From Thermoplasmata archaeon (lineage in GTDB: Archaea > Thermoplasmatota > Thermoplasmata > Thermoplasmatales > Thermoplasmataceae), in NCBI GenBank assembly GCA_021822985.1, contig JAKAPZ010000004.1, positions 1-51,908 on the forward strand: DNA of 51,908 bases, given 5' to 3'. The notes beneath the pieces were generated by a model. The model did not search any database. It was not told the DNA's origin and was given only the letters and a program-made list of their open reading frames with translations. The translations under genes were made by a program, and so were the position numbers. Positions 17,864 to 27,346 of this stretch are shown here, one piece after another; within the stretch, counting starts at the first letter, position 1; each line of letters starts with the position of its first letter.

Positions 17864-19138
17864 ATGATAAAACTCATTCTTGGATTGCAGTTTGGTGACG
17901 AGGGAAAGGGAAAAATTACAGATTTTGTCTCCGACGAAAAATCGATTCTTGTCCGATACAATGGAGGCACCAACGCAGGCCACACAGTGGTAACCGAGAA
18001 GGGTAAATTCAAGTTCCACCTTCTTCCTGCGGGCTCACTCAGGGCAAAATCCGTGGTGCTTGGAAATGGTATGGTGATCGACCCTGCAGCTTTCATAGAG
18101 GAGTTGAGGGAAATCCAGAAGGAAAACCTGTCACTTGACGTGAGGATCAGTTCAGCTGCCTGCGTTGTCACAGACATGCACAAGTACATCGACAGGGAGC
18201 AGGAGAAGATCAGGGGAGACATGAAGATCGGAACCACCTCCCATGGCATAGGGCCCACATATGAGGAAAAATATTCAAGGAACAGCATAAGAATTGGAGA
18301 TCTTGCGAACCTCGAGATAATCCAGAGAAAACTGAGACTCATAAGGGAAATCAGGTATTCCGAGATCAAGGACTCACCCTACATGAATGATGATAAATTA
18401 ATGGAAATGGCCGGAAATCTGCATAAAACATGGGATACCATAGGAAAATATGTCTGCAGAACAGAGAGTTTCCTGATGGATGCAGTGAAGAACCATGAGG
18501 AGATGATCTTCGAGGGTGGCCATGGAGCACTCCTGGACATAGACTTTGGAACATATCCGTACGTGACATCCTCAAACACCATATCGGGAGCAATGCACAC
18601 AGGTTCAGGAATCTCTCTCAGGAAGGTAAATTCCATCATAGGCGTCGTGAAGGCTTATACATCCAGAGTCGGTGAGGGGCCATTCCCGACTGAACTTCAT
18701 GGGACTGAGGCGGATGATCTCAGGGCAGCCGGAGGAGAATACGGAACCACAACAGGAAGGCCCAGAAGGGTCGGATGGCTCGACATTCCTCTTCTGAGAT
18801 ACACCACGGAACTCAATGATGTTGATCAGCTTGCCATTACCAAACTGGATGTCCTCGGTGCCACGGAGAAAATAAAGATATGCACATCCTACGGAAAAAA
18901 TGTAATAAATCCGATCAATGCACTGCTTGGAAAGGAAAAACCGGAACCGCAGTACATAGAGCTTGACGGATGGGGGAAACTGGATGATGAGGAGATAAAA
19001 AAGATCATCCGGAACGGATATTCCTCAATGCCCGGGCAGATGAAAAACTATGTCGAGACTGTAGAGAGACTCGTGGGTAAACCTGTCAGCATAATTTCCA
19101 TAGGGCAGATAAGAGGAAGCACCATACAGAAAAATTAA
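17864..19138 (+). CDS. purA: Adenylosuccinate synthetase
   Basis: A 424-residue enzyme that makes adenylosuccinate from IMP, aspartate and GTP. The N-terminal QFGDEGKGK P-loop is at residues ~8-16, followed by RYNGGTNAGHTVV, GTTSHGIGPTYEEKYSR, GGHGALLDIDFGTYPYVTS and GRPRRVGWLD, all diagnostic. I start at ATG 17864 (MIKLILGLQ) because ATTAATA lies ~30 nt upstream and the family begins two or three residues before the first beta strand; the track start adds 17 unlikely residues. It pairs functionally with purC upstream, though not in the same operon. Confidence 0.96.
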   Translation: MIKLILGLQFGDEGKGKITDFVSDEKSILVRYNGGTNAGHTVVTEKGKFKFHLLPAGSLRAKSVVLGNGMVIDPAAFIEELREIQKENLSLDVRISSAACVVTDMHKYIDREQEKIRGDMKIGTTSHGIGPTYEEKYSRNSIRIGDLANLEIIQRKLRLIREIRYSEIKDSPYMNDDKLMEMAGNLHKTWDTIGKYVCRTESFLMDAVKNHEEMIFEGGHGALLDIDFGTYPYVTSSNTISGAMHTGSGISLRKVNSIIGVVKAYTSRVGEGPFPTELHGTEADDLRAAGGEYGTTTGRPRRVGWLDIPLLRYTTELNDVDQLAITKLDVLGATEKIKICTSYGKNVINPINALLGKEKPEPQYIELDGWGKLDDEEIKKIIRNGYSSMPGQMKNYVETVERLVGKPVSIISIGQIRGSTIQKN

Positions 19139-19206
19139 GCATCCCGTAACGTATACCTCATATGTGAGGCATTATTTAGAAATAATGTCAACCTTTACAC
19201 AATTAT

Positions 19207-21057
19207 ATGATTCTCAGTGAAAAGCAGAAGGGTGAAAAAGGGACGAAGGTTCTCATGCTGGGGAACGAAGCCATAGCAAGGGGCCTTATGGAAAATGGAA
19301 ACGGTTTCTCTGCAACGTATCCCGGTACACCCTCAAGCGAAGTTGGAAATACGCTTGAAAGGGAGGGAAGCAAAAACGGCACCTATTTCCAGTATTCAAT
19401 TAATGAAAAGGTTGCATATGAAGTAGCTTATGGTGCATCTCTCTCAGGACTCAGATCCTCTGTATTCATGAAACATGTGGGAATGAACGTTGCATCAGAC
19501 CCATTTGTCACTTCAGTTTATACCGGAATTGGAGCAGGAATGATCGTGATGGTAGCAGACGATCCTTCCATGTTCTCATCCCAGAATGAGCAGGACACCA
19601 GGAGATATGCAGATCTTGCCCATGCTCCTATGATAGAACCTTCAACACCTCAGGAATGCAAGGATTTTGTCAGATATGCATTCGAAGTTTCCGAAAAATA
19701 CTCCGTGCCTGTGTTATACAGGACATCCACAAGAGTCAGCCACATGAGGGCTTCGGTTGAGCTTGGAGAGATCCAGAATGCAATCAGAAAACATAACGAT
19801 GTGAAGGGAATGAGGGGAAACACAACCTCTCTGCCATCCAATGCAAGGAGACTGAAGAGTGAACTTCTCCACAAGATGTCCTCCCTTGGAGTTGATCCTG
19901 CATTTTCAGCCCTGAACAGAATAGAGAAATACGGAAACTCAAGAACAGGAATCATAACATCAGGTTCATCATACAACCAGGTCGTGGATGCCATATTCTC
20001 AATGGGCATCGACATGAATGTTCTGAAACTGGGATTGACCAATCCGATACCGCAGGAAATAGCGGAGAAATTCCTGAAAGAGAATGACCAGATTCTTGTT
20101 GTTGAGGAACTTGATCCCTATATTGAGACAAAGATCAGATCATACAGGGACATACTTGGAAAGGGTGCAGTCATACACGGAAAACTAGACAGGCATATGC
20201 CATGGCTCTATGAGATGACCCCTCACACTGTGAAGAATGGAATCCGCCTGATGATGGGACAGGAAGAGGAGAAGATTTCAACTCCAAAGCCCGGTTCAAG
20301 GCCGGATTTCTGTCCGGGATGCCCGCACAGATCATCCTTCTATACAATCAAGAGGGCATTGAAGCTTGCAGGTAAATCCAACACAGTTCTGGCTTCAGAT
20401 ATAGGATGTTATTCCCTCTCATATTATGAACCATATTCCACTGCAGATATAATGCTGGATATGGGGGCCTCCATATCGGTTGGAACTGGCATAAGCATTG
20501 CGACGGGAGAGAAGGTCGTTGCATTCATTGGAGATTCCACTTTCTACCACTCAGGCATAACCTCTCTGGCCAATGCGGTAAGATCAGGGGCCAACATGCT
20601 TGTTTTCATTCTGGACAACAGCACCACTGCTATGACGGGCCAGGAACCGACATTTGAGAATGATGCGGTTGTGAACGGGATGGAATTCAGGGGCATATCC
20701 CTTGAGAACATGATCAGGGCCTGTGGTGTGGAGAATCTCATAATTACCAACAGCTTTGATCAGAAGGAAATGATGAAAACAGTCACTTCCGCATTGAAGA
20801 ATGATGGCGTCACTGTCGTAGTATCAAAAGGAGAATGCGCACTCATAGACAGGAAGGAGAAGGCTGCAAGGGAGAAATACAGGGTTGATACGGAAAAATG
20901 CAGCTTATGCAGGAACTGTATAGATAACTTCCACTGCCCTGCAATCCAGCAGGACACAGAGGGCCATATATTCATTGATCCTGTTCAATGCGATGGATGC
21001 GGAATGTGTTCCGAGATTTATGTATGTCCCTTCAAGGCCATAGAGGTGGTACAGTGA
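19207..21057 (+). CDS. iorA: Indolepyruvate:ferredoxin oxidoreductase, alpha subunit
   Basis: A 616-residue thiamine-diphosphate enzyme that oxidatively decarboxylates aryl pyruvates from Phe, Tyr and Trp transamination to aryl-acetyl-CoA, reducing ferredoxin. The N-terminal pyrimidine-binding region has YPGTPSSEVGN; the TPP-binding region has FCPGCPHRSSFY and FIGDSTFYHSGITSLANAV. The C-terminal 2x[4Fe-4S] ferredoxin domain has CSLCRNCIDNFHCP and CDGCGMCSEIYVCP. Architecture and length are standard. The start is ~25-30 nt from a TATA-like ATTATTTAGAAA. The stop TGA overlaps the GTG of iorB. Confidence 0.96.
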   Translation: MILSEKQKGEKGTKVLMLGNEAIARGLMENGNGFSATYPGTPSSEVGNTLEREGSKNGTYFQYSINEKVAYEVAYGASLSGLRSSVFMKHVGMNVASDPFVTSVYTGIGAGMIVMVADDPSMFSSQNEQDTRRYADLAHAPMIEPSTPQECKDFVRYAFEVSEKYSVPVLYRTSTRVSHMRASVELGEIQNAIRKHNDVKGMRGNTTSLPSNARRLKSELLHKMSSLGVDPAFSALNRIEKYGNSRTGIITSGSSYNQVVDAIFSMGIDMNVLKLGLTNPIPQEIAEKFLKENDQILVVEELDPYIETKIRSYRDILGKGAVIHGKLDRHMPWLYEMTPHTVKNGIRLMMGQEEEKISTPKPGSRPDFCPGCPHRSSFYTIKRALKLAGKSNTVLASDIGCYSLSYYEPYSTADIMLDMGASISVGTGISIATGEKVVAFIGDSTFYHSGITSLANAVRSGANMLVFILDNSTTAMTGQEPTFENDAVVNGMEFRGISLENMIRACGVENLIITNSFDQKEMMKTVTSALKNDGVTVVVSKGECALIDRKEKAAREKYRVDTEKCSLCRNCIDNFHCPAIQQDTEGHIFIDPVQCDGCGMCSEIYVCPFKAIEVVQ

Positions 21058-21611
21058 CAGGATCATACAGGATAGCGGGAGTCGGCGGACAGGGAGTCAT
21101 CACCATGGGAAAGGCAATTTCCACAATACTCATGATGGAGGATCTTGATCCTGTAATGTCCGAGATACATGGGCTTTCCCAGAGAGGAGGAAGTGTTGTT
21201 TCTGACGTTAAATTCGGCGGAGCAAGATCACCCATACTCATGGAGGGAGACGCAGAGTTCCTGATTGGATTGAAAACATCAGAAGCAATTTCCAACATGT
21301 ACATTCTGAACAGTGAGGGCATCTGCATAGGAAACAGGATAAATCCGAACAGGGAAGAGGTTATCCTGGATATTGCGGAAGGGAAGAAGGTTTACTGGAT
21401 CGATTGCGAGTCCATTGCCGGGCCTGATGCCAGAAGCAGCGTGAACATGGTTCTTCTTGGATTTCTATGCGCTGCAGACAGCAGGATGCCCATAGATTCA
21501 GCCGTGAATTTCGTATCTTCCTCATTCAGTAGCAGTGTCTCAGAGAGGAATATTAAGCTGCTCAAAAAGGGTTACGAGGCAGGAAGGAAACTTATTTCGG
21601 ATCATAACTGA
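21054..21611 (+). CDS. iorB: Indolepyruvate:ferredoxin oxidoreductase, beta subunit
   Basis: A 185-residue gamma-type domain partner of IorA. The track ORF begins 22 codons too early inside iorA. The correct start is the GTG in CAGTGACAGG, overlapping the iorA stop and preceded by GAGGTGGT as ribosome-binding site, giving VTGSYRIAGVGGQGVITMGK. Conserved blocks are GVGGQGVI, SEIHGLSQRGGSV and SSVNMVLLG. It completes the heterodimeric enzyme, and coupled translation would keep the subunits equal. Confidence 0.94.
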   Translation: MTGSYRIAGVGGQGVITMGKAISTILMMEDLDPVMSEIHGLSQRGGSVVSDVKFGGARSPILMEGDAEFLIGLKTSEAISNMYILNSEGICIGNRINPNREEVILDIAEGKKVYWIDCESIAGPDARSSVNMVLLGFLCAADSRMPIDSAVNFVSSSFSSSVSERNIKLLKKGYEAGRKLISDHN

Positions 21612-21664
21612 TCCGAATTCCATTTTACAAATAAAGTAATTAACATTGCGAGGATCAGATCAAT

Positions 21665-22177
21665 ATGACTGAAGTTATTGGCTCCATAGACAATGCTGGA
21701 AACCTGAAGGGCATTTATTGCCTCATTTTCACGAAAAGTGGAATACTCAAATTCGAGACAATGAGTCATAAGGAAGTAAAATTTGAAATGTACAAGGCCA
21801 GGATGATGGGTGGAGTGAGCTCATTTCCATCCGGCAGTGGATTGAACGCTTACAACATCCAGCAGGAACAGATGGAAAGCATGATACTTGAGAATTTGGG
21901 CAGGGGCCAGGATTTTGAGAATGATCTTGACAGTTATCTCGAAAAGAAGCCTGCAGAATATGAAAGCGTTTCCTATGAGAACATAATGGAAGCGGAACTT
22001 TCATCAGGAACTGCTCTCACACTGCCTCATGTTCTTTTCAAACTCAATGACGGGCATATGAAATTCCACCTCCTCCACGGGAATTTCCATGGAAGAGGCA
22101 AGATACCTGAAGATGTTTTCAAAAAATATGAAGATACTTTAAGATCCACACTTCAGGACAGGTTTGTCCTGAAATAA
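21665..22177 (+). CDS. Uncharacterised soluble protein
   Basis: A 170-residue protein (MTEVIGSIDNAGNLKG) with beta-rich ends and a central glycine/asparagine linker (SFPSGSGLNAYN). The N-terminal part (CLIFTKSGILKFET) and the part near residue 125 (ALTLPHVLFKLNDGHMKFHLL) look like strands of a PH-like or similar barrel, but this is only an impression. A GAGGATCAGATC stretch precedes the ATG. It lies 53 bases after iorB and could be cotranscribed. No family recognised. Confidence 0.7.
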   Translation: MTEVIGSIDNAGNLKGIYCLIFTKSGILKFETMSHKEVKFEMYKARMMGGVSSFPSGSGLNAYNIQQEQMESMILENLGRGQDFENDLDSYLEKKPAEYESVSYENIMEAELSSGTALTLPHVLFKLNDGHMKFHLLHGNFHGRGKIPEDVFKKYEDTLRSTLQDRFVLK

Positions 22178-22238
22178 CCTGAAAAACTCTCTCCACGACC
22201 AAAACATAACATTTTATACATTTTAATGATTCCAATAT

Positions 22239-22826
22239 GTGGATAACCTTCAGGCAAAGCCATTCACGTTCGGCAGCATCGTAACTCCAAAATCATACGT
22301 CCTCTTCTTCCTCCCAATAATTGTGTGCGTGATTGCGGTTGCCATTGGAAACATAATATTCCTGGATTATGTGCATGTACTTTCAGGAGGAATATGGACT
22401 GGCATAGACCTGTTCATGGGTTTCATCATTGGCCCCGTCATAGGAAAACTGAAACCTGCAGCAAGGGCTGAAGTCATAAAGAATCTTGTGCCCTATATGC
22501 TGTTCTTCATGCCCTCCATAGCATCAGTTGCCGTGACTGCGGGTTACTACCTCGCATCATCAGAAGGAGTTTTCATCATAACCTCCCCTGCCATAATCAT
22601 AGCTGGAATACTTGTTATTTTGCTCATAATCCAGGGTTTCGGCATATTCATGCCCAATGAGGTGAGGATATTCCTTGAGCTTGGAAAGCCTGAACCTGAT
22701 GTGAATAAAATGACGAGGCTTGCAATGATGAATTTCAAGCTTTCTGGTTTGCAGGGTGCAATGCAGATCGCCCTGATCTTCATCATGGCGAACATTGCAA
22801 ACAACAACCTGTATCTGCACTTCTAA
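22239..22826 (+). CDS. Five-helix membrane protein, CopD/DUF2269-like
   Basis: A 195-residue integral membrane protein with about five hydrophobic spans. The first conserved-looking patch, DYVHVLSGGIWTGIDLFMGF, resembles the His-containing helix of CopD/DUF2269 proteins. The start is a GTG (VDNLQAKPF), about 25 nt from a TTTATACA box, suggesting a leaderless GTG message; the ATG two bases before it is in another frame that stops after 15 codons. Function unknown, possibly a heme- or metal-associated membrane protein. Confidence 0.7.
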   Translation: MDNLQAKPFTFGSIVTPKSYVLFFLPIIVCVIAVAIGNIIFLDYVHVLSGGIWTGIDLFMGFIIGPVIGKLKPAARAEVIKNLVPYMLFFMPSIASVAVTAGYYLASSEGVFIITSPAIIIAGILVILLIIQGFGIFMPNEVRIFLELGKPEPDVNKMTRLAMMNFKLSGLQGAMQIALIFIMANIANNNLYLHF

Positions 22827-22845
22827 AAATTTTCACGAAAAGGAT

Positions 22846-24039
22846 TCAGATGAAATCCTTTCCGATCGTTTCCCTTGCTATGATCTGTTTCATTATTTCC
22901 CTTGATCCTTCTGCAAGCTGGAAAGATCTTATTCCCCTCAGGGCCCATTCCTCAGGGCATTCCTTTGAGTATCCGAATGCGCCATGCCACTGGAGTGAGT
23001 CATTTATGGCATCAAAAGCCCATGTTGTGGAGAGGAACTTTGCTTTTGCTACCTCCTTGCTCACCTGCATCCTTGTGTATTTTCCATGATTCTGCTCCTG
23101 ATCGTATACCCAGAGGGCCCTGTAACCCATGTCAAGGGCAGTTTCCATTCTTGCGGTGTGTTCAGCAACCTGGAACTGCAGTCCCTGGAATTTAGTCAGC
23201 GGTTTTCCGAATGCAACCCTCTGCTTCAGGTAGTCCACTCCCCTGCCTATGGATTCAAGTGCTGCGCCTGCGCTTATGACAGATATGAGTGCCCTTGCAA
23301 ACTCAAAACCTTCATGTATGATCTTGAACCCCTCATTCTCCTTTCCGATAAGATAGTCTGAAGGAATCTCCAGATCGTTTATCCTGAACGCACCCCAGCT
23401 TGAGCCTTCCCTTCCCATCTCCTCAAGATATGTCACATCAAGGTGTTTCTCCGAATAAGGCATGAAAAGAAGGGATGTGCCCCTGGTGCCTGATCTTGAC
23501 TGATCCGTCTTTGCAACTGTGACGAAACCTCCTCCATTCTCCTTTATGTCCCTGACCATGCTTATGTAACTCTTCTCTCCGCTGATCACATAACCGTTTC
23601 CTGTTTTCTTTGCCACAGTGGTCATGGATGCAACATCTGAACCGAAATTTGGTTCAGTTGATGCTATACCGATGAACTTCTTTCCCTTTGCCACATCCGG
23701 AAGGTATTCCTGCTTGAGGCTCTCCTTCCCGTATTTTGAAAGAAGGTATGACCATGCGTTGTCCACAAGGAAAAGCACAGGTATGGATACTGTGGGATCT
23801 GCTCTTCCGATCTCCTCCGCAACTATTCCTATTGATATGGGATCATAACCGGGGCCCCCGTATTTCTCCGGTACTGCCATTCCGAAAAGGCCCTGTTTGG
23901 CCATTCCCTTCATGATGGAATCAGGTATTCTTCTTGCCCTGATCATTTCCTTTATTTTGGGCTTGATCTCTCTTTCCGCAAATTCCCTGACTGCCTGCCT
24001 GAGTATGTTCTGCTCCTCCGTGAATGTATAATCGAGCAT
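22846..24039 (-). CDS. Acyl-CoA dehydrogenase
   Basis: A 397-residue FAD enzyme that introduces the alpha-beta double bond into acyl-CoA. Conserved features are FTEEQNILRQAVREFAERE at the N terminus, the FAD region IASTEPNFGSDVASM near 125, the second signature QWHGAFGYSKECPEEWALR near 345, and LAEGSREIMKQIIAR near 380, whose Glu aligns with the catalytic base of the MCAD class. Length is standard. A TATA-like GTTTAAAATAAC is ~25 nt from the ATG. With iorAB nearby it fits amino-acid or short branched-chain acid catabolism. Chain-length specificity cannot be read. Confidence 0.95.
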   Translation of the reverse strand: MLDYTFTEEQNILRQAVREFAEREIKPKIKEMIRARRIPDSIMKGMAKQGLFGMAVPEKYGGPGYDPISIGIVAEEIGRADPTVSIPVLFLVDNAWSYLLSKYGKESLKQEYLPDVAKGKKFIGIASTEPNFGSDVASMTTVAKKTGNGYVISGEKSYISMVRDIKENGGGFVTVAKTDQSRSGTRGTSLLFMPYSEKHLDVTYLEEMGREGSSWGAFRINDLEIPSDYLIGKENEGFKIIHEGFEFARALISVISAGAALESIGRGVDYLKQRVAFGKPLTKFQGLQFQVAEHTARMETALDMGYRALWVYDQEQNHGKYTRMQVSKEVAKAKFLSTTWAFDAINDSLQWHGAFGYSKECPEEWALRGIRSFQLAEGSREIMKQIIARETIGKDFI

Positions 24040-24099
24040 GAGGACTGTATTCCATAGAGTTATTTTAAACTGTAACTCTGCTGATTCTACATAATATGC

Positions 24100-24560
24100 A
24101 GATCCAGTTCTTCAATGATCTTCACAATTCTCTTTGGAATTTCTGTATTTTCTACTCATCCCTTACCCTAAGTTTATACGCCCTGCCCATATGCTCTATA
24201 ACATCACGTGACGAGTGTCTGCTCAATAGACCATTATCCCTCAGCATGTTGATGTCGATAACCGTGAAATATGGCACAATGCCATATTTCCTTCCAAAGA
24301 TCAATGTAAGTTTCAGGGCAAGGGATGTAGAAGCATGGAAGAGAATGCTTTACAGTTTCATGGATGATACTCAATCATGGTTTGAACATTGTCACATGCG
24401 TTCCATATCGCAATGCGTGAATTCCATGATGAAGAGGAAAATGTCATTCAAGATAAGAAAAATACTGCCTCAGCTAAAAGGAACCGAGGAAATTCTAAAG
24501 ATAAACATGCAAAATCTGAGACAGTACAGTTACCTGAAACACACAAATCCGAACGCATAA
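24100..24560 (+). pseudogene. C-terminal fragment of a DDE transposase
   Basis: The 154-codon ORF has no plausible N-terminal domain. From about 24255 it reads like the C-terminal third of an IS4/IS5-type transposase (YGTMPYFLPKINVSFRARDV, FMDDTQSWFEHCHMRSISQ, NSMMKRKMSFKIRK, ILKINMQNLRQYSYLKHT). The acidic catalytic core and ends are missing. It marks the left border of an A+T-rich island whose right border is another transposase remnant at 26201-27061. Confidence 0.7.
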
Positions 24561-24648
24561 GAGATTTCAGGGATATATCGGAAGAACAATTTTGCCCCAA
24601 AATCGCTAACCAACAAGATTTATATATAAATAAATGTTACACTATATC

Positions 24649-25767
24649 ATGCAGTTATTAGATATAAAACAAATTAAAAAACACACATTAATAGTATTTG
24701 TATTGATACTGTTGATATCCTTAGTATTCTTCTCGAGCATTAGCAGTGCGTCGAATATAACTAAGCAGTACCATTCAATTCCTTCGATATTGAATTATCA
24801 GAAAAAGGAAACTATGTTTCAATATTCTGTAAATGTAAATGGGCAAAAAAATTATGTCACAAGTTATCTCCAACCTATAAACAATTCTTATGTTGAAATA
24901 TGGACGGGAGTGTCTGAGAGCAAAAAAACACAGCCTAATAATTTAACCCCATATGTTTTTCCTATTTCTGAATTAGAGTTTGCTATTCCCACAAATAAAC
25001 AAGATTCGTTTAGAGTTCCACATAATAATGGTACTTGGAATGTTATAAGATTTGCAAAAGTGAATTCTTTGAATTTAATTGAATACAGTTCTGTTAGTGT
25101 TAGAAATGTGAAACAAGGAATAGATTATCATCTGAAGGTAGTCCTCGTAAAACATTCTGATAATTTAATGAATTATTTAGAAAAAAACAGAGCTGGTGGA
25201 GACTATTATTTTTTTGTACCACAGCTTATTCCCACACCCCGTAATTCAAATGAGCCTCGATCCCCTGTTACTTCCGTAATAACTCCCCCTCCTGGCGGAG
25301 GTGGAGGCATAGGTGGTATCGCCTATCTAAGTGAGAGAGATAATACCGCTTACAATTACCATATTTGGCATTTCGCCACAGTGTTATCAGTTAGTAGTTT
25401 CACGTTAGGAAGTTCAGGGTGGAGTTCCCAGTTAATTGCAGCAGTGGGAACGAACAATCCTTTTCATAACTGGTGGCTAAAATCAAAGTCAATCAGTACT
25501 TCAGAAAACAGTCAGCACACAGAAGTAACTGCAACAGGGCAAGCATATTTCTTTGGAATATTTCCACTAGGCCCCTTTGATTTATGGAATGCATTTCCTA
25601 CTGTTCAAGTACATATCTTTTCCAATGGAACGATGACTGCTTATATTCATGATCTTATAACCGGTATGACTGATACTGTAGTAGCTTTGCCATACGTTTG
25701 GAGTGATACAACTATATTCAATGGCCAATTTAACGGATATCAATATTCAGTACAATATATAGTGTGA
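24649..25767 (+). CDS. Secreted protein of unknown function
   Basis: A 372-residue protein from the ATG of MQLLDIKQIKKH, about 25 nt from a TTTATATATA box. The N terminus has a lysine-rich start, a hydrophobic core (TLIVFVLILLISLVFFSS) and a SISSAS processing region, so it is probably exported. The body is Asn/Ser/Thr-rich with several N-glycosylation sequons and aromatic residues, and contains a PPPGGGGGIGG hinge near residue 222. No C-terminal anchor is obvious. Codon use is much more A+T-rich than the neighbours. It forms an apparent operon with the four-helix protein 17 bases downstream. No catalytic motif recognised. A secreted toxin or adhesin are open possibilities. Confidence 0.7.
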   Translation: MQLLDIKQIKKHTLIVFVLILLISLVFFSSISSASNITKQYHSIPSILNYQKKETMFQYSVNVNGQKNYVTSYLQPINNSYVEIWTGVSESKKTQPNNLTPYVFPISELEFAIPTNKQDSFRVPHNNGTWNVIRFAKVNSLNLIEYSSVSVRNVKQGIDYHLKVVLVKHSDNLMNYLEKNRAGGDYYFFVPQLIPTPRNSNEPRSPVTSVITPPPGGGGGIGGIAYLSERDNTAYNYHIWHFATVLSVSSFTLGSSGWSSQLIAAVGTNNPFHNWWLKSKSISTSENSQHTEVTATGQAYFFGIFPLGPFDLWNAFPTVQVHIFSNGTMTAYIHDLITGMTDTVVALPYVWSDTTIFNGQFNGYQYSVQYIV

Positions 25768-25784
25768 AGGGAGAGAGATCTATA

Positions 25785-26180
25785 ATGTATAAAGATAATA
25801 AAATAGGTGAAACAGGTAAAATTCAATCTGAGAAACAGACAAGATATAAGTACTACTGGTTGTTGTCAACAACCATTCTAGTGGTTACATTAATCACATC
25901 ACTATACCTTTTTCAACCATATATCAAGCAATATCCAGACAGTTACTTGACAATCTATGCGGTACTCACTGCAATATTTCTGCTCCTTCTTGTACCTGCA
26001 GTGTATGTACTTACTTTCAGAGTGATTCACACCAAATATTTGCTTGTCTATTTGGTGGCAATGCTATTTCTGATCGGTTTCTCGTTTGATATAGATGCTT
26101 TATTCTATATCCCGTGGGCTCTTGAACTTATATTTTTGTTTGTTTCAAAAAAAGATAATGAAAAGTTTTCAAAACTATAG
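25785..26180 (+). CDS. Small four-helix membrane protein
   Basis: A 131-residue protein starting MYKDNKIGETG after a GAAGGGAGAGAGATC Shine-Dalgarno sequence; the track start (GTG 25764) overlaps the preceding stop and is unlikely. A basic N-terminal tail is followed by four hydrophobic spans (LLSTTILVVTLITSLYLF, YAVLTAIFLLLLVPAVYVL, LLVYLVAMLFLIGF, LFYIPWALELIFLFV) and a lysine-rich C terminus. No family recognised. Its position right after a secreted-protein gene in a transposase-bounded island would fit an immunity or export partner, but that is conjecture. Confidence 0.65.
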   Translation: MYKDNKIGETGKIQSEKQTRYKYYWLLSTTILVVTLITSLYLFQPYIKQYPDSYLTIYAVLTAIFLLLLVPAVYVLTFRVIHTKYLLVYLVAMLFLIGFSFDIDALFYIPWALELIFLFVSKKDNEKFSKL

Positions 26181-26200
26181 ATTCATAGCATTTTTTAACC

Positions 26201-27061
26201 TTAACTCCGCAACTTTTTAGGGAATATATTTGTTCCAAGTTGTTCATCCAGCTTTGCGGATGATGCAGGTATTTCCGACATGATGGATTTCTTCCCTTCC
26301 ACTATCTGGTAGACTCTGGAAAACTTCAGCAGCGCATCCTTCACCGATATTTTATTCGTGAGATCTGCCTCCCTGATCCTTACGAATATTGTATAATAAA
26401 GAAAGAGCGACAGGAACGATACGAAAAAATATCCCCTTATGGAATCTTCATCCCTCAGATATGACTTGTCATTTTCAAGCTCATTCTTCATGGCATCGAA
26501 TGCCTGCTCTATCTCCTCCCTCTGCTTGTACATCATGTATATGGATTCGGGCCCGTCCCTGATGTTTGAAAGTATGGAGATCTTTCCGAACATTTCAGAG
26601 GCCTTCCCATACTGATTCTGATTCCTCTTTCCTTCTGAAATGAGTGAGATGAAGTTGTTTGATTCTTCTGCCATGAGTGACTGATCCTGGAATACGTATA
26701 TCCTGTACCCGTCATGATTTGTGAATCCGCAGAGTATTCCCCTATCCCTGTACATGAAGCTGGATACAAGCTTCATTCCATAATCTGTGAGATCTGAATT
26801 TCTCCTGAGAGGCATGATGAACTTCATCTCCGTTGACATGATCTCTGCAAGATCATAGGATGCGAATCCCCTGTCAAGCACAAGTATCCCATGAAAACTG
26901 ATCTCATCCAGTATCTTCCTGAGAGATTTCACATCCCTCACACTACCGTCAATGGGCTTGAGGAATTTAGGAATGAATTCTTTGAGAAGAGAAAGAACAG
27001 GGAGGAGAGAAAGTTGAAAAACAGAATTAAAAAAAAAGGAAGTTGAAAGAAAATGTCTCAT
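26201..27061 (-). pseudogene. N-terminally truncated IS1634/IS4-type transposase
   Basis: The frame holds the C-terminal two thirds of a DDE transposase: KPIDGSVRDVKSLRKIL, ILVLDRGFASYD with the second Asp, and the Y(2)R(3)E(6)K signature in YKQREEIEQAFDAMK. The N-terminal part with the first Asp is missing and replaced by low-complexity sequence (SFFFNSVFQLSLL). The product would be inactive. It closes the right side of the 24.1-27.1 kb island. The following 285 bases to taw1 contain no supported gene. Confidence 0.8.
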
Positions 27062-27346
27062 TTGAAGACGAAATATCTGTCCAAAATTAAGAGGCTCAGA
27101 TCAGAGAATAACTCTGTAAAATCAGGAGTTAGCACGAGACGATGATAATGAAAGTCATGAGGAAGTAGAATTTGAAAATGTTAGTTGCCTAATTATGTAA
27201 TCATATATACATTCCTATCAAGGAAAGTCTGTGTATCCCATCCTTAAGTCATGGTTTTTGCTGCTTTCCTCGAACAGATAACAACATTATAAAGAATAAC
27301 CTGAAGTGTAAATTCTCTGAAAAAAAGGAAATCTTATGATGAGAGT

